From an uncultured Saprospiraceae bacterium (lineage in GTDB: Bacteria > Bacteroidota > Bacteroidia > Chitinophagales > Saprospiraceae), in the NCBI GenBank assembly GCA_937921825.1, contig CAKZVK010000014.1, forward strand, positions 1 to 64,000: a DNA stretch of 64,000 nt, in the 5' to 3' direction. The position numbers and the translations under genes were made by a program. Within the stretch, counting starts at the first letter, position 1; the number at the start of each line of letters is the position of its first letter. The notes below the pieces were generated by a model. The model had not been told where the DNA came from. It saw nothing but the letters and a program-made list of their open reading frames with translations, and made no database searches. Shown piece by piece: positions 47,042-56,700 of this stretch.

Positions 47042-50000
47042 ATGAATATCTGCACCAAGAGCATTTTAATGTTCTTTTTTTCTTTCTGTATACTCCCCCT
47101 TTTTGGTCAAGATAGTCCATGCGAGTCTACAATCCCCCTCTTAGAAATCGAAATAGAAATAGTGGGCCCCAATCTACCAGGAGATCCCAATATCTACCCA
47201 GGAGATGACTTCTGCATCAATCTCAGAGCTAACAATTTTACAAACTTATCATTAGTTCAGTTTGTGCTCAATTTTGACCCGACAGTTATTGAGCTTGATG
47301 ATCCTAATCTCGTCACACTAGGCGCTCTTTCAGGAGATCTCATATTCAATGAAGGAAGAAAAGATCAAGGTATTCTTAACATTCTTTGGTTTGACAATTT
47401 CCTTACAACGGATGGCTCTTCCCTTAATGATGGAGATATATTTCTAACTATTTGTTTCGAAGCACAAGCTGCAGGTGATTGTTCACAACTCTTTGAGATA
47501 GATGGTGCTGTCTATAATCCTCCTTTCGCCACGCTAGTCAAAAACGAAGTAGAAGGCTGTGTAATGGATTCCATAATATTTAATACTAGCGAAGTAGAGG
47601 TCTGTATAGAATGCGAAACACCTACTGTCAAAGATTTGCAGATTTGTAATTCTTCAGGAACAATTTCATTCGGAGTATGTGGTGCAGCCTTTCCTGTTGA
47701 AGTAGATATTATAGGCACTCCATTTACGAATGAAGAATTGTTATCAGAAGATGATAGATTAAATTTCAGCAATATCCCTTCTGGCACCTATGCCATAGAG
47801 TTGGTAGATGCCATGGGCAATACCAATGGATTTGGAGACTTCTTTGACATTGATAGAAATCTGAGTAGCATCACGATAGATACTATGGTCATAGACCCAC
47901 GCTGCTTCAATACTAATGATGGTGAAATACAATACACATTATCTGGAGGTGCTGAAACCTCTGATTATACTGTAGAAGTTTCTGATGGCGTCTACTACTT
48001 TGAAAATCCTGGTGTTATTTCCAACCTAAGTAATGGTACATACAGTCTCACTGTTACAGATGAGGCAGGCTGTAGCGAAGTAATGGAAGACATTACCCTA
48101 TTCACAGAGCCGCTCTCTATAGATTTTGATTCAGATGTTTTTCTATGCATGTTCGATGATATGGGGACTCTTTCTATCTGTGGCGCAGGAGGTACACCAT
48201 TCCCCGGATTAGAATACGAGATAAATAATAGACTAGGAACTTGTGTCACCATTGATGACCCGATGGGGAGTATTTCATTTAATGAGCAGGACACTTGCTA
48301 CATGGTAGAAGTGAGAGATCAGGTCGGATGTATACTAGAAGAATGTGTGCCTATTCCTATAGAAAATAGATTCCCATTAGAGTTTGACACTATACCACCA
48401 GGTTGTGATGATCCAGGATATTCAGCATCGCTCAGGCTTAGTACTTTTCCAGTCCAGGGAATTTTAGTGAATTCGTTAAGGAGAGTAGGTGTAGCAGGCA
48501 GCATTCCTACAGCAGGTGGTGGTGATTGTGCCTTCGTAGGCTTTGGTGCAGGTTGTGGTGCGCCCACTTCTACAGGTAATTTCCTCTCAGCTGGAGATTA
48601 TGAATGGACAATGCAGATTTTAGATCCCAATGATCTAAGTAGGATATTATGTAGTGAGACTTTCCCATTCTCGATACCAGACTTCTCTACGGACCCGATA
48701 GAGCTCATGCCTATAGGTGTACAACCAGATTGTGGACAAGACAATGGCGCCATTACCCTTACAGCTACAGGAGGCAATGGTGACTACTCCTACAGATGGG
48801 AATTTGATACCCTAAGAGACAATCGAATACTTAGTAACTTACCCGCAGGTATATACAATGTAACCGTCACAGATACACAGGGCTGTACTCAAGATACTTT
48901 TGTTGATCTAGAGCAAGGTGATTTCCTAACAGTAGAAGCTATGCTCAATCAAAACCTCGATTGTACCGACCCTACCCTAGCTGCTGTATTAGAGGCGGTC
49001 TTTAATGGCTTTGATGAAAGTGAATTAACCTTTAATTGGTATACAGAAAATGAAGCGAACTTAGGAGACCAAGCGATCTTCACTACAGATACTGCTGCAA
49101 CCTATATAGTGGAAGTTAGTAATATTGCGATGACCTGCATTGTTACAGATACTATAGTACTAGGAGACCCAGGAAGACTAACTTTTGAGTTTAACCAGAC
49201 TGATCCTGCAGAATGTGGCGTTGCTATTCCTATCCCCGGAAGTATAGAAATTACAGATATACAAGGTGGCTCAGGTATGTATAATTGCTTTTGGGAACTA
49301 AATGGCATCCCTTTACCACCCTCTACAAATTTTGATTGCTCTAGAGATAATCTTGCGGGAGGTGATTACTTTATCACCATAGTAGATGCTAATGGTATGG
49401 GTTGTCCTGCTACACTAGAAGTCTCCCTAAGACAAAACGATGATGTGGCCTTCACGGGGACTTTGACATCACCTACTTGCCCTGGCTTGAATGATGGTAT
49501 TATTGCTATAGAAGGAAACCCAGGTGCTCCTGATCTTATTTGTACATGGGATGATCCTAGTATTACTTCTTGTGTCGCAACTAATCTATTAGCTGGTGAC
49601 TACAATATCACAATAGAGGATGTAAATGGTTGCTCTAAGGATACCCTCTTTTCCTTAGCTGAACCAGAAATATTCACAGCTAGTATAACAGATACCATAG
49701 ACATCTCATGTTTCGGAGGAGGCGATGGAACAGCCACAGCGATGATAGAAATGAATCCTAGTGGTCACAGTACTTTTGGATATGTGTGGTCTAATGGGGA
49801 TGCTCTCTCAGGAGGTCTCATGGAGACAAACAGTGACCTTCCATTAGGACCAAACTTTGTAATCATCAGTGATGAAAACAATTGTCAACTAAGACTAGAA
49901 TTTGAAATCGGAGAACCTGAAGAAATGAACTTTATAGCAGGATCAAACATAGGTTCTGTGCTCTGCAATGGAGAATGCAATGGCTCAGTGACACTGCAAG

Positions 50001-51217
50001 CTATGGGTGGCACGGTGTCCACGGGATCGGGTTCTTATTCTTATACCTGGGCTTTTGATAATTCTTCGGCAGAGACCAGAGATGATCTTTGTGCTGGAGA
50101 ATACCTAGTAACCATATCTGACGCATTGGGTTGCGAAAAAATAGACACTGTATTCATCATGGATACAGACTCACTGATAGTAGAAGTCGCACAAAAAATA
50201 AACATTGGTTGCCAAGACCCCGGAGCAGGAGGAAGCATACAACTTGTTACCACTGGTGGATGCGACGGATACAGCTACACATGGACAGATAGTGTATCTG
50301 ATACTGACCTAGGCCAAGGTCTGGCAGAAGGCACTTACTCTATAACAGTAACTGATGCCTGTGATTGTACTGCGGTAGTTATGGACACCATATCTGCTTC
50401 AGAACCAATCTTCGCAGAGATAGAGCTTTCAGGTCCCCCTGCTTGCCAAGGAGAAACTGTCTGCCTTGGGATCAATCAAAACACAATTACAGGTGGAACT
50501 GGGATTAATTACACTTACACTATAGGCAGTGGAGCACTGGGTGGTAGAATTCCAATAGATTCTTGTGTACAAGTTCTTCCTGGACCGACCACGGTCTCGG
50601 TTTTTGACTCAGAGGGTTGCCCATTTGACTTAGGCCTTATACAGGTGCCAGGACCTCCAGAATTTAGTGTAGACCTAGGACCAGATATAGATGCAGAAAT
50701 AGGTGCAGCACCAATAGAAATCACTCCTACGATTATCAGCTCTACAGAAATAGAGGATATCCTATGGACCCCAGCTGATGGATGGGACTGTCTGACTATG
50801 GACCCATGTACTTCTATCAGTTATACCGCAACTAACAATGTTACAATTACTGTCATAGTTACAGATGAAAATGGTTGCACGACCACAGATGAACTCCTTA
50901 TTAATCTAGATACACCTAGAAGAGTCTATAGACCGACTGCCTTTCTACCAGATTCAGACATTGATGATAAATTCATGTTGTTGACTGGACGTGGAGTAGA
51001 AAGAATAGAGAACTTCCTTATCTATGACAGATGGGGTAATCTAGTGTTTGAATTACCTGATGCGGTCAAAGATTTTCCACATAGTAAAGATGATGGCTGG
51101 GACGGTAGAAAAGACAACAGAGATTGTAGTCCAGGTGTCTATGTATGGATCGCAAAGGTACTATTCAGCGATGGACAGACTATCGACTATAGAGGAGAAA
51201 TAACTCTGATTAGGTAA
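47042..51217 (+). CDS. Very large SprB-repeat protein with cohesin-like domain and CHU_C sorting domain
   Basis: The 1391-residue protein has a signal peptide (cleaved near PLFGQ). Residues about 30-190 look like a cohesin-type domain (FCINLRANNF...VQFVLNFDPTVIELDD). From about 265 to 1130 come repeated SprB-like units with the pattern GG.G.Y.Y.W...L..G.Y.VTVTD..GC. The last 90 residues are CHU_C (RPTAFLPDSDIDD, DRWGNLVFE, GVYVWIAKV). SprB-type adhesins are carried on the surface and moved by gliding machinery in flavobacteria; whether this organism glides is unknown. No PorP/SprF gene adjoins it. Cysteine pairs recur in the repeats. Confidence 0.88.
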   Translation: MNICTKSILMFFFSFCILPLFGQDSPCESTIPLLEIEIEIVGPNLPGDPNIYPGDDFCINLRANNFTNLSLVQFVLNFDPTVIELDDPNLVTLGALSGDLIFNEGRKDQGILNILWFDNFLTTDGSSLNDGDIFLTICFEAQAAGDCSQLFEIDGAVYNPPFATLVKNEVEGCVMDSIIFNTSEVEVCIECETPTVKDLQICNSSGTISFGVCGAAFPVEVDIIGTPFTNEELLSEDDRLNFSNIPSGTYAIELVDAMGNTNGFGDFFDIDRNLSSITIDTMVIDPRCFNTNDGEIQYTLSGGAETSDYTVEVSDGVYYFENPGVISNLSNGTYSLTVTDEAGCSEVMEDITLFTEPLSIDFDSDVFLCMFDDMGTLSICGAGGTPFPGLEYEINNRLGTCVTIDDPMGSISFNEQDTCYMVEVRDQVGCILEECVPIPIENRFPLEFDTIPPGCDDPGYSASLRLSTFPVQGILVNSLRRVGVAGSIPTAGGGDCAFVGFGAGCGAPTSTGNFLSAGDYEWTMQILDPNDLSRILCSETFPFSIPDFSTDPIELMPIGVQPDCGQDNGAITLTATGGNGDYSYRWEFDTLRDNRILSNLPAGIYNVTVTDTQGCTQDTFVDLEQGDFLTVEAMLNQNLDCTDPTLAAVLEAVFNGFDESELTFNWYTENEANLGDQAIFTTDTAATYIVEVSNIAMTCIVTDTIVLGDPGRLTFEFNQTDPAECGVAIPIPGSIEITDIQGGSGMYNCFWELNGIPLPPSTNFDCSRDNLAGGDYFITIVDANGMGCPATLEVSLRQNDDVAFTGTLTSPTCPGLNDGIIAIEGNPGAPDLICTWDDPSITSCVATNLLAGDYNITIEDVNGCSKDTLFSLAEPEIFTASITDTIDISCFGGGDGTATAMIEMNPSGHSTFGYVWSNGDALSGGLMETNSDLPLGPNFVIISDENNCQLRLEFEIGEPEEMNFIAGSNIGSVLCNGECNGSVTLQAMGGTVSTGSGSYSYTWAFDNSSAETRDDLCAGEYLVTISDALGCEKIDTVFIMDTDSLIVEVAQKINIGCQDPGAGGSIQLVTTGGCDGYSYTWTDSVSDTDLGQGLAEGTYSITVTDACDCTAVVMDTISASEPIFAEIELSGPPACQGETVCLGINQNTITGGTGINYTYTIGSGALGGRIPIDSCVQVLPGPTTVSVFDSEGCPFDLGLIQVPGPPEFSVDLGPDIDAEIGAAPIEITPTIISSTEIEDILWTPADGWDCLTMDPCTSISYTATNNVTITVIVTDENGCTTTDELLINLDTPRRVYRPTAFLPDSDIDDKFMLLTGRGVERIENFLIYDRWGNLVFELPDAVKDFPHSKDDGWDGRKDNRDCSPGVYVWIAKVLFSDGQTIDYRGEITLIR

Positions 51218-51249
51218 TTTATTTAGTCCTAGCTCTAGACAACTAAGCC

Positions 51250-51933
51250 TTACTTATTTTGAAGACTATCTACTGGGGCTTCTTCTGGAGCTAGAGTATC
51301 TTTTATCTCCTCATCTTTCTCAGGCACGTTAACAATGCCACTTAGCATCAAAGTGATCGGTTCCTTAGAAGCATTGGTATAGACTGTAACTAGAGGCTTC
51401 TGTGCGCCTTCTTTTCCTACACTGACATACTTAATCCCGATAGTACCCTCCTCTCCTGGATCAATAGGGACGAATGGATAACTTGGTTGAGTGCAGCCAC
51501 AGGTGACTTTCACTGTATTGATGACCAAAGGCCCCTTGCCTACATTAGCAAACTTAAAATCTACATCTACCGTATCGCCCTGATTAATTTCACCAAAGTC
51601 ATAACGATCTAATTCAAACTTTATAGCCGGCCTTGGTCTAGGTCTCTTTTTCTTTGGCTTTGGTTTGGAGGGAGAGATTGCTGGTTTCTTAATGACCTCT
51701 TTCTTAGTGACTACTTCGGCTACTTCCTCTTGATTTTCAATTGTAGTCAAAGTGTCTTTCTCTTCTAGCTCTGGTGTACTAACCACTTCCTTTTTGACCT
51801 TATCTATCGTAGGTGTTTTAGCATGAATGGAAGAAATCGCTGGGGCATCATTCTTACAACCAACTGATAAACAGGTGATTATCAATAAAAACGAGAAAGG
51901 CTCGAGAAAATGACTTAAGGGATTGGTGTGCAA
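51250..51933 (-). CDS. DUF1573 lipoprotein
   Basis: The 227-residue protein has a lipobox LSVGC near residue 26, a long Thr/Lys/Pro-rich linker (about 35-100) and a DUF1573 domain (about 103-205) with FELDRYDFGEINQGDTVDVDF, VKVTCGCTQPSYP and YTNASKEPI. DUF1573 is an Ig-like ASPM/SPD-2/Hydin-type fold of unknown function. It is convergent with the SprB-repeat gene and lies 7 bp after the LamG-like gene. Confidence 0.8.
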   Translation of the reverse strand: MHTNPLSHFLEPFSFLLIITCLSVGCKNDAPAISSIHAKTPTIDKVKKEVVSTPELEEKDTLTTIENQEEVAEVVTKKEVIKKPAISPSKPKPKKKRPRPRPAIKFELDRYDFGEINQGDTVDVDFKFANVGKGPLVINTVKVTCGCTQPSYPFVPIDPGEEGTIGIKYVSVGKEGAQKPLVTVYTNASKEPITLMLSGIVNVPEKDEEIKDTLAPEEAPVDSLQNK

Positions 51934-51940
51934 CTATGAC

Positions 51941-53158
51941 TTATTTAATCAGATTAAAGCTACCGGTTTTTTTGTAATTATTATCAAGACACTGATATTC
52001 TATCTTGTAGACATAAGTCCCTGGCGACATACTCTGTCCTTTATAAGTCCCATCCCACATATCTGCCTTATTAGAGGCCTCGTACAGTTTTAGTCCCCAT
52101 CTATCATAGATTTCATAGCGAGCAAGGTCAGATATTATAAATCCGTTACTAATACCAAACTCATCATTGAGATTATCACCATTAGGTGTAAAGGCTTTAG
52201 GTAGAAGTAAGGTATTACAATCTATATCATCAGATTGCACCACACTAATTCTCACAGAGTCAGTACTTACACAAGTACCATTATCAAAGGTCACTTCATA
52301 GGTAGTCGTCATTGAAGGAGTAGCAACTGGAGACAGAGAAGAGGCATCATCTAGACCTACAGCTGGGCTCCAAGTAATATTATTAGCGCAGGTAGATCCT
52401 GTAAAAATCTGATAGGCATCACCCTCAAACAAAGTAGTATCCTGAGATAATACTCTATCTGCATTGAAATCAATGGCGTTGATCTCATTTTCATCTATGG
52501 CGGTATCATAAATTCTTATTTCATCTATCCTCCCATCATAGTACTCATCAAAACGGCCTACGCATTCAGAAAATCCGACATACACTGGATGGTTCTTACC
52601 GAAACTTATATCTGTCAAGAACTCTATACTTTCTACAAAAGCACCATCAACATATAGCGAGTAGGTGGTTCCATTTCTTGTAAGCACTATTTGATGCCAG
52701 CAGATATCAGTAGTTATGGTATGGAAAAAATTGACAGCATCTCCAGCATTAGCTGCTAGTTCTATTCTCAATTCATTGTTAGCCGTAAATCTGATATTCA
52801 AAGAAGAATCTCTTTCACAATTATTCTGAATCGAAAACAGAGTATAAGATTCAACCTCGTATTGCGGCCAGAAGTAAAAACTCAATGAGAAGTTATCCTC
52901 CATCAGAGACTTCACTTTAGGGTCTAGACATATCGTATCTGCTGAACCCTCCATGCTCAGCGCATTAGAGTTCTCCCCTACTCCACAGTCATAGAAATCA
53001 TTATTCTTAGCGGATCCATCTGAAAAATTGCCTGTACTCTCAGAGATGTCTAAGGCATCAAAATTATACACAGCTCTAGGCATGGTCTGGCCCTGAGCCT
53101 CAAAAAAGCTTATAAATAGGAAACTTACCATTGTTATAATCCTAACAGCTTTGTACAT
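51941..53158 (-). CDS. LamG-like CHU_C-sorted protein
   Basis: The 405-residue protein has a signal peptide (cleaved near EAQGQT). Residues about 35-215 form a concanavalin/LamG-like domain with NFSLSFYFWPQ, ICWHQIVLTRNGTTYSLYVDG and GRIDEIRIYDTAI. A short Ig-like part follows, and CHU_C (about 318-405) starts LPKAFTPNGDNLND and has YDRWGLKLYE and GTYVYKIEYQ. It is probably a surface sugar-binding protein exported by T9SS. It lies 7 bp upstream of the DUF1573 gene on the same strand. Confidence 0.87.
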   Translation of the reverse strand: MYKAVRIITMVSFLFISFFEAQGQTMPRAVYNFDALDISESTGNFSDGSAKNNDFYDCGVGENSNALSMEGSADTICLDPKVKSLMEDNFSLSFYFWPQYEVESYTLFSIQNNCERDSSLNIRFTANNELRIELAANAGDAVNFFHTITTDICWHQIVLTRNGTTYSLYVDGAFVESIEFLTDISFGKNHPVYVGFSECVGRFDEYYDGRIDEIRIYDTAIDENEINAIDFNADRVLSQDTTLFEGDAYQIFTGSTCANNITWSPAVGLDDASSLSPVATPSMTTTYEVTFDNGTCVSTDSVRISVVQSDDIDCNTLLLPKAFTPNGDNLNDEFGISNGFIISDLARYEIYDRWGLKLYEASNKADMWDGTYKGQSMSPGTYVYKIEYQCLDNNYKKTGSFNLIK

Positions 53159-53195
53159 ATGGTTTATGACTTGATTCTGAACTGTGAATGATGGT

Positions 53196-53203
53196 CAAAA
53201 TTA
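53196..53203 (-). promoter_or_regulatory. Predicted -7 element (TAATTTTG) of the LamG-like gene
   Basis: The minus-strand octamer fits TAnnTTTG and lies 37 bases before the ATG at 53158. The upstream element is not clear, so confidence is low. Confidence 0.25.
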
Positions 53204-53238
53204 ACCCAACTTTCAATATCGAAGTAAATATAACACGA

Positions 53239-54156
53239 CTACAGAGAGGAGAATTGTTCAGCAAGGTAAAATCCATAGAAAGTCAATAATAGAAGACCTT
53301 CCCACTTGCCAATCTTTTTAGACAAGGTGACAGCTCCAAAGAGCAAGGTCATAGCCACCATGAATGGTAAACTAAATGAGATCACATTCTCAGGTATCGC
53401 TAGCTCTCCTAAAAAGGAAGGAATCGCCATCACTGCATAGGAATTAAAGATATTGGATCCCAGTACATTACCAACCGCAATAGCATGCTTACCTCTCTTT
53501 GCTGCTGCCATACTGACTACTACCTCAGGGAGTGAGGTTCCTAGTGCAACAAAGGTAAGAGAAATGACTTCTGGACTAATTCCGACTAACTTAGAGACTT
53601 CTTCTATACCGAATATGCAATATTTAGCAGCTATAAAGACTCCGAAGCCTCCGAGGACCAACTTAGCGACATCCATTAGTTCCACACTGGTCTTTTCTAG
53701 ATCATTATCCGCATTACCCGTCACAGAATTAATCAAAAACCCAAACAAAGCAACGAGATACAGAATAGATTCTATAAAAGATAAATGTCCGTCTGTCAAG
53801 GTAAACATCAACAAGAAAGCTGATCCGATCAGAAGGGGCATATCTACATCCCATACATCAAAGTCTAATACGATCTTCTTCCCTACCATGGCCGTGAGCC
53901 CTAGTACCAACAAAATATTGGTGATATTGGACCCAACCACATTACCTATGACAATTTCTGAAGTGCCGCTATATACTGAAGCAATGGAAGCAGCAAGCTC
54001 TGGAAGAGAGGTCCCAAAAGCTACTATAGTCACTCCTATTATAAAAGGAGAAATCCCAAAGGAAAGTCCAATCTTCTCTGCAGATTCTATAAACTTGTCA
54101 GAAGAATAAAGTAAGACTACTAGACTGACTACAGCTATTAAGGTATAGGTTAGCAA
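53239..54156 (-). CDS. Calcium/sodium antiporter (CaCA family)
   Basis: The 305-residue membrane protein has ten hydrophobic helices in two inverted halves. Each contains an alpha-repeat: GTSLPELAASIASVYSG and GNVVGSNITN in the first, GTSLPEVVVSMAAAKRG and GNVLGSNIFN in the second. These acidic repeats bind Ca and Na ions. It resembles YrbG/ChaA-type exchangers and extrudes calcium at the cost of sodium or protons. Confidence 0.93.
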   Translation of the reverse strand: MLTYTLIAVVSLVVLLYSSDKFIESAEKIGLSFGISPFIIGVTIVAFGTSLPELAASIASVYSGTSEIVIGNVVGSNITNILLVLGLTAMVGKKIVLDFDVWDVDMPLLIGSAFLLMFTLTDGHLSFIESILYLVALFGFLINSVTGNADNDLEKTSVELMDVAKLVLGGFGVFIAAKYCIFGIEEVSKLVGISPEVISLTFVALGTSLPEVVVSMAAAKRGKHAIAVGNVLGSNIFNSYAVMAIPSFLGELAIPENVISFSLPFMVAMTLLFGAVTLSKKIGKWEGLLLLTFYGFYLAEQFSSL

Positions 54157-54184
54157 CGTATGGTAAATTCGTAAATGTGAAAAT

Positions 54185-54192
54185 CAAAAGTA
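54185..54192 (-). promoter_or_regulatory. Predicted -7 element (TACTTTTG) of the exchanger gene
   Basis: The minus-strand TACTTTTG ends 28 bases before the ATG at 54156. It lies in the divergent gap shared with tatC. Confidence 0.35.
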
Positions 54193-54242
54193 AAGGAAAA
54201 TATTTCTATACTTTGGTTATATCCGTATAATTTTACGTCCTG

Positions 54243-55055
54243 ATGTCAGAGCCACAAAAAAACAATGAAGAAAAAGAAATGAGCTTCTTGGATCATCTCG
54301 AGGAATTGAGATGGCACATCGTACGTTCACTGGTTTCAGTGTTGTTTTTTGGGACTGTGGTCTTTGTCTTTAAGAGCTTTGTCTTTGATAATATAATCTT
54401 AGCACCAAAAAACAATGACTTCATCACTTACCAGTTTTTCTGCAGTATATCTGATTTCACTTGCTTCTATCCGCCTGAATTCACGATAATGCCCAGAGAA
54501 CTTGGTGAGCAGTTCTTTACTCACCTCAAGGTTTCGATCTGGCTAGGAATCATAATTTCCTTTCCTTATATCTTCTCGGAGTTCTGGCGTTTTATTAAGC
54601 CTGGCCTCTATCCTAATGAGCAGAAGGCAGCTCGAGGAATCGTCTTTATTTGTTCTTTTTTATTTCTTTCAGGAGTCCTTTTTGGGTACTATGTGATATC
54701 ACCCTTTGCGGTTTCATTTCTTGCAGGATATAGTATATCCAGTGAAGTCATAAGCAGTCCATCCTTAGCTTCATATGTGAACTACATGACTATGTTTACC
54801 GTACCTACTGGAATCATTTTTGAGCTTCCAGTGCTCATCTATTTTCTCTCCAGAATAGGTCTCGTCACACCTGAATTTATGCGCCAATATAGGAGGCATG
54901 CGATTGTAGTAATTTTGCTTTTTGCGGCGATTATCACACCTCCAGATATTGTCACACAATTCCTCATAGGTATACCTGTTTTCTTCCTCTATGAAGCTAG
55001 TATACATATCTCAAAAAGAGCCGTAGAAAAGTACCAAAAAGATCTAACGCCGTAA
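54243..55055 (+). CDS. tatC: Twin-arginine translocase subunit TatC
   Basis: The 270-residue protein has six transmembrane helices and the TatC start MSFLDHLEELRWHIVRSL, with the conserved Glu; YPFxxPGL-type residues occur as FWRFIKPGLYPNE. It recognises twin-arginine signal peptides in the inner membrane. No tatA or tatB gene lies next to it. It converges with porX, 2 bp apart. Confidence 0.94.
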   Translation: MSEPQKNNEEKEMSFLDHLEELRWHIVRSLVSVLFFGTVVFVFKSFVFDNIILAPKNNDFITYQFFCSISDFTCFYPPEFTIMPRELGEQFFTHLKVSIWLGIIISFPYIFSEFWRFIKPGLYPNEQKAARGIVFICSFLFLSGVLFGYYVISPFAVSFLAGYSISSEVISSPSLASYVNYMTMFTVPTGIIFELPVLIYFLSRIGLVTPEFMRQYRRHAIVVILLFAAIITPPDIVTQFLIGIPVFFLYEASIHISKRAVEKYQKDLTP

Positions 55056-55057
55056 GT

Positions 55058-56614
55058 CTAAGACTTAGGTGTCAGACTTATAAAGGGACAGATCATTTCT
55101 TCCATGGAAAGGCCTCCATGCTGGAAGGTATCTGTATACATTCTGTTGTAATGGTTGTAGTTATTTGGATACAAGAAAAAGTGATCTTCTCTCGCAAAAA
55201 TAAACTTGGAACTAATGTTAGGTCTAGGTAATCCGTAAGAATGTGGATCTTTCACATCGAGTACCTGTTTTTCATTGTAATTAAGGTTCTTTCCTACCTT
55301 ATATCTAAGGTTAGTTGTCGTCTCTCTATCTGCTAAAACCTTAGACGGTTGACTCACTCTTATAGTCCCATGATCAGTCGTAATAAATAGCTTAATATCC
55401 TTATCTGCTAAGGCTTGTAGGCTATTCCATATAGGAGAATTAAGGAACCAAGACTTGGTTAATGATCGGTAAGCTTTCTCATCTGAAGCAAGCTCTTTAA
55501 GCACCTCCATTTCCGTACGGGCATGAGAAAGCATATCTATAAAATTATATACTATAACCGTTAGATCATTCTTAGTAACATTCAGAATATTATCCTGTAG
55601 ACTTTTAGCATCATTTAGATTTCTGATCTTGTGATACTGCCACTTTAGGGGATCTCTGAAATTCCTCTCTATTTGCTTAGAAAGCAACTGTTCTTCATAC
55701 TGGTTTTTACCACCTTTTTCATTATCGTTTAACCAATACTGAGGGAAGTTCTTTTGTATTTCGTGAGGTGTCATACCTGCAAATATGGCATTACGGCTAT
55801 ACTGCGTAGACGTCGGTAAAATACTGCAGAAAACTTGCTCTTCCTCCACCCTGAACAACTCACTAATTACTGGCTCCAAGGTTCTCCATTGATCGAACCT
55901 CAAATTGTCAAACAATACTAATACGTTAGACTTCTCTTTATCCAACTTTGGAAATAGATATTCCTTAAACAAATTGTGAGAAGAAACAGGTCCCTCGCCC
56001 TTGGTTTGCCAATCGAGATAGTTCTTAGAAACAAACTTACAGAACTCCTTATTGGCTTCCTTTTTCTGCATATCTAAGATATCCCGCATTCCCTCATTAT
56101 CAGAGTTATCTAACTTAATCTCCCAATCAATAATGCGATTATAGAGCTCATTCCATTCCTCCATAGAAAGCCCACTATTGATATCCATACTAATCTTTCT
56201 GAACTCTTGCTGGTAGTCTACTGCCGTCTTTTCACTGACTAACCTTTTGTTGTCTATGATCTTCTTTAAGGAAAGTAGTATTTGGTTAGGATTGACAGGT
56301 TTTATGAGATAATCATCGATCTGGCTACCTATAGCCTGCTCCATGAGGTCTTCTGCCTCATTCTTAGTAATCATGACTATCGGTACAGTCTTATTATTTT
56401 TCCTAATTTGTTCTAGGGTCTCCAATCCAGTAATACCAGGCATAGACTCATCTAGGAAGACCACCTGTATATCATTATTCTCGGCAAGGACATCAAGGGC
56501 ATCATGACCATTGGTGACTTGGACGACTTCGTAGCCTTTTTTTTCTAGGAAGAATAGTTGTGGCTTGAGAAGATCTATTTCATCATCTGCCCAGAGGATT
56601 TTTACCTTTGACAT
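55058..56614 (-). CDS. porX: PorX-type response regulator with PglZ domain
   Basis: The 518-residue protein has an N-terminal receiver domain (about residues 4-120) with the phospho-acceptor in VVFLDESMPG, the Thr/Ser in PIVMITK and the Lys in YLIKPVNPNQ. It continues with helices and a C-terminal PglZ (alkaline-phosphatase-fold) domain (about 200-510), with NVLVLFDNLRFDQW and FITTDHGTI carrying metal-binding Asp and His residues. In Porphyromonas and Flavobacterium PorX regulates T9SS genes with PorY and SigP, and its PglZ domain hydrolyses phosphodiesters. The many T9SS cargo genes in this window make this role plausible here. Confidence 0.93.
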   Translation of the reverse strand: MSKVKILWADDEIDLLKPQLFFLEKKGYEVVQVTNGHDALDVLAENNDIQVVFLDESMPGITGLETLEQIRKNNKTVPIVMITKNEAEDLMEQAIGSQIDDYLIKPVNPNQILLSLKKIIDNKRLVSEKTAVDYQQEFRKISMDINSGLSMEEWNELYNRIIDWEIKLDNSDNEGMRDILDMQKKEANKEFCKFVSKNYLDWQTKGEGPVSSHNLFKEYLFPKLDKEKSNVLVLFDNLRFDQWRTLEPVISELFRVEEEQVFCSILPTSTQYSRNAIFAGMTPHEIQKNFPQYWLNDNEKGGKNQYEEQLLSKQIERNFRDPLKWQYHKIRNLNDAKSLQDNILNVTKNDLTVIVYNFIDMLSHARTEMEVLKELASDEKAYRSLTKSWFLNSPIWNSLQALADKDIKLFITTDHGTIRVSQPSKVLADRETTTNLRYKVGKNLNYNEKQVLDVKDPHSYGLPRPNISSKFIFAREDHFFLYPNNYNHYNRMYTDTFQHGGLSMEEMICPFISLTPKS

Positions 56615-56685
56615 ATTATATTAGGGATTGAGCTTAATTAAATTTTGATTAGGAGCTAAACGAACGTTATAAAAGATCAATCTAG

Positions 56686-56693
56686 TACTTTCG
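56686..56693 (+). promoter_or_regulatory. Possible -7 element (TACTTTCG) of the HD gene
   Basis: TACTTTCG differs by one base from TAnnTTTG and ends 7 bases before the ATG at 56701, again predicting a nearly leaderless mRNA. Confidence 0.25.
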
Positions 56694-56700
56694 CAGCTAA

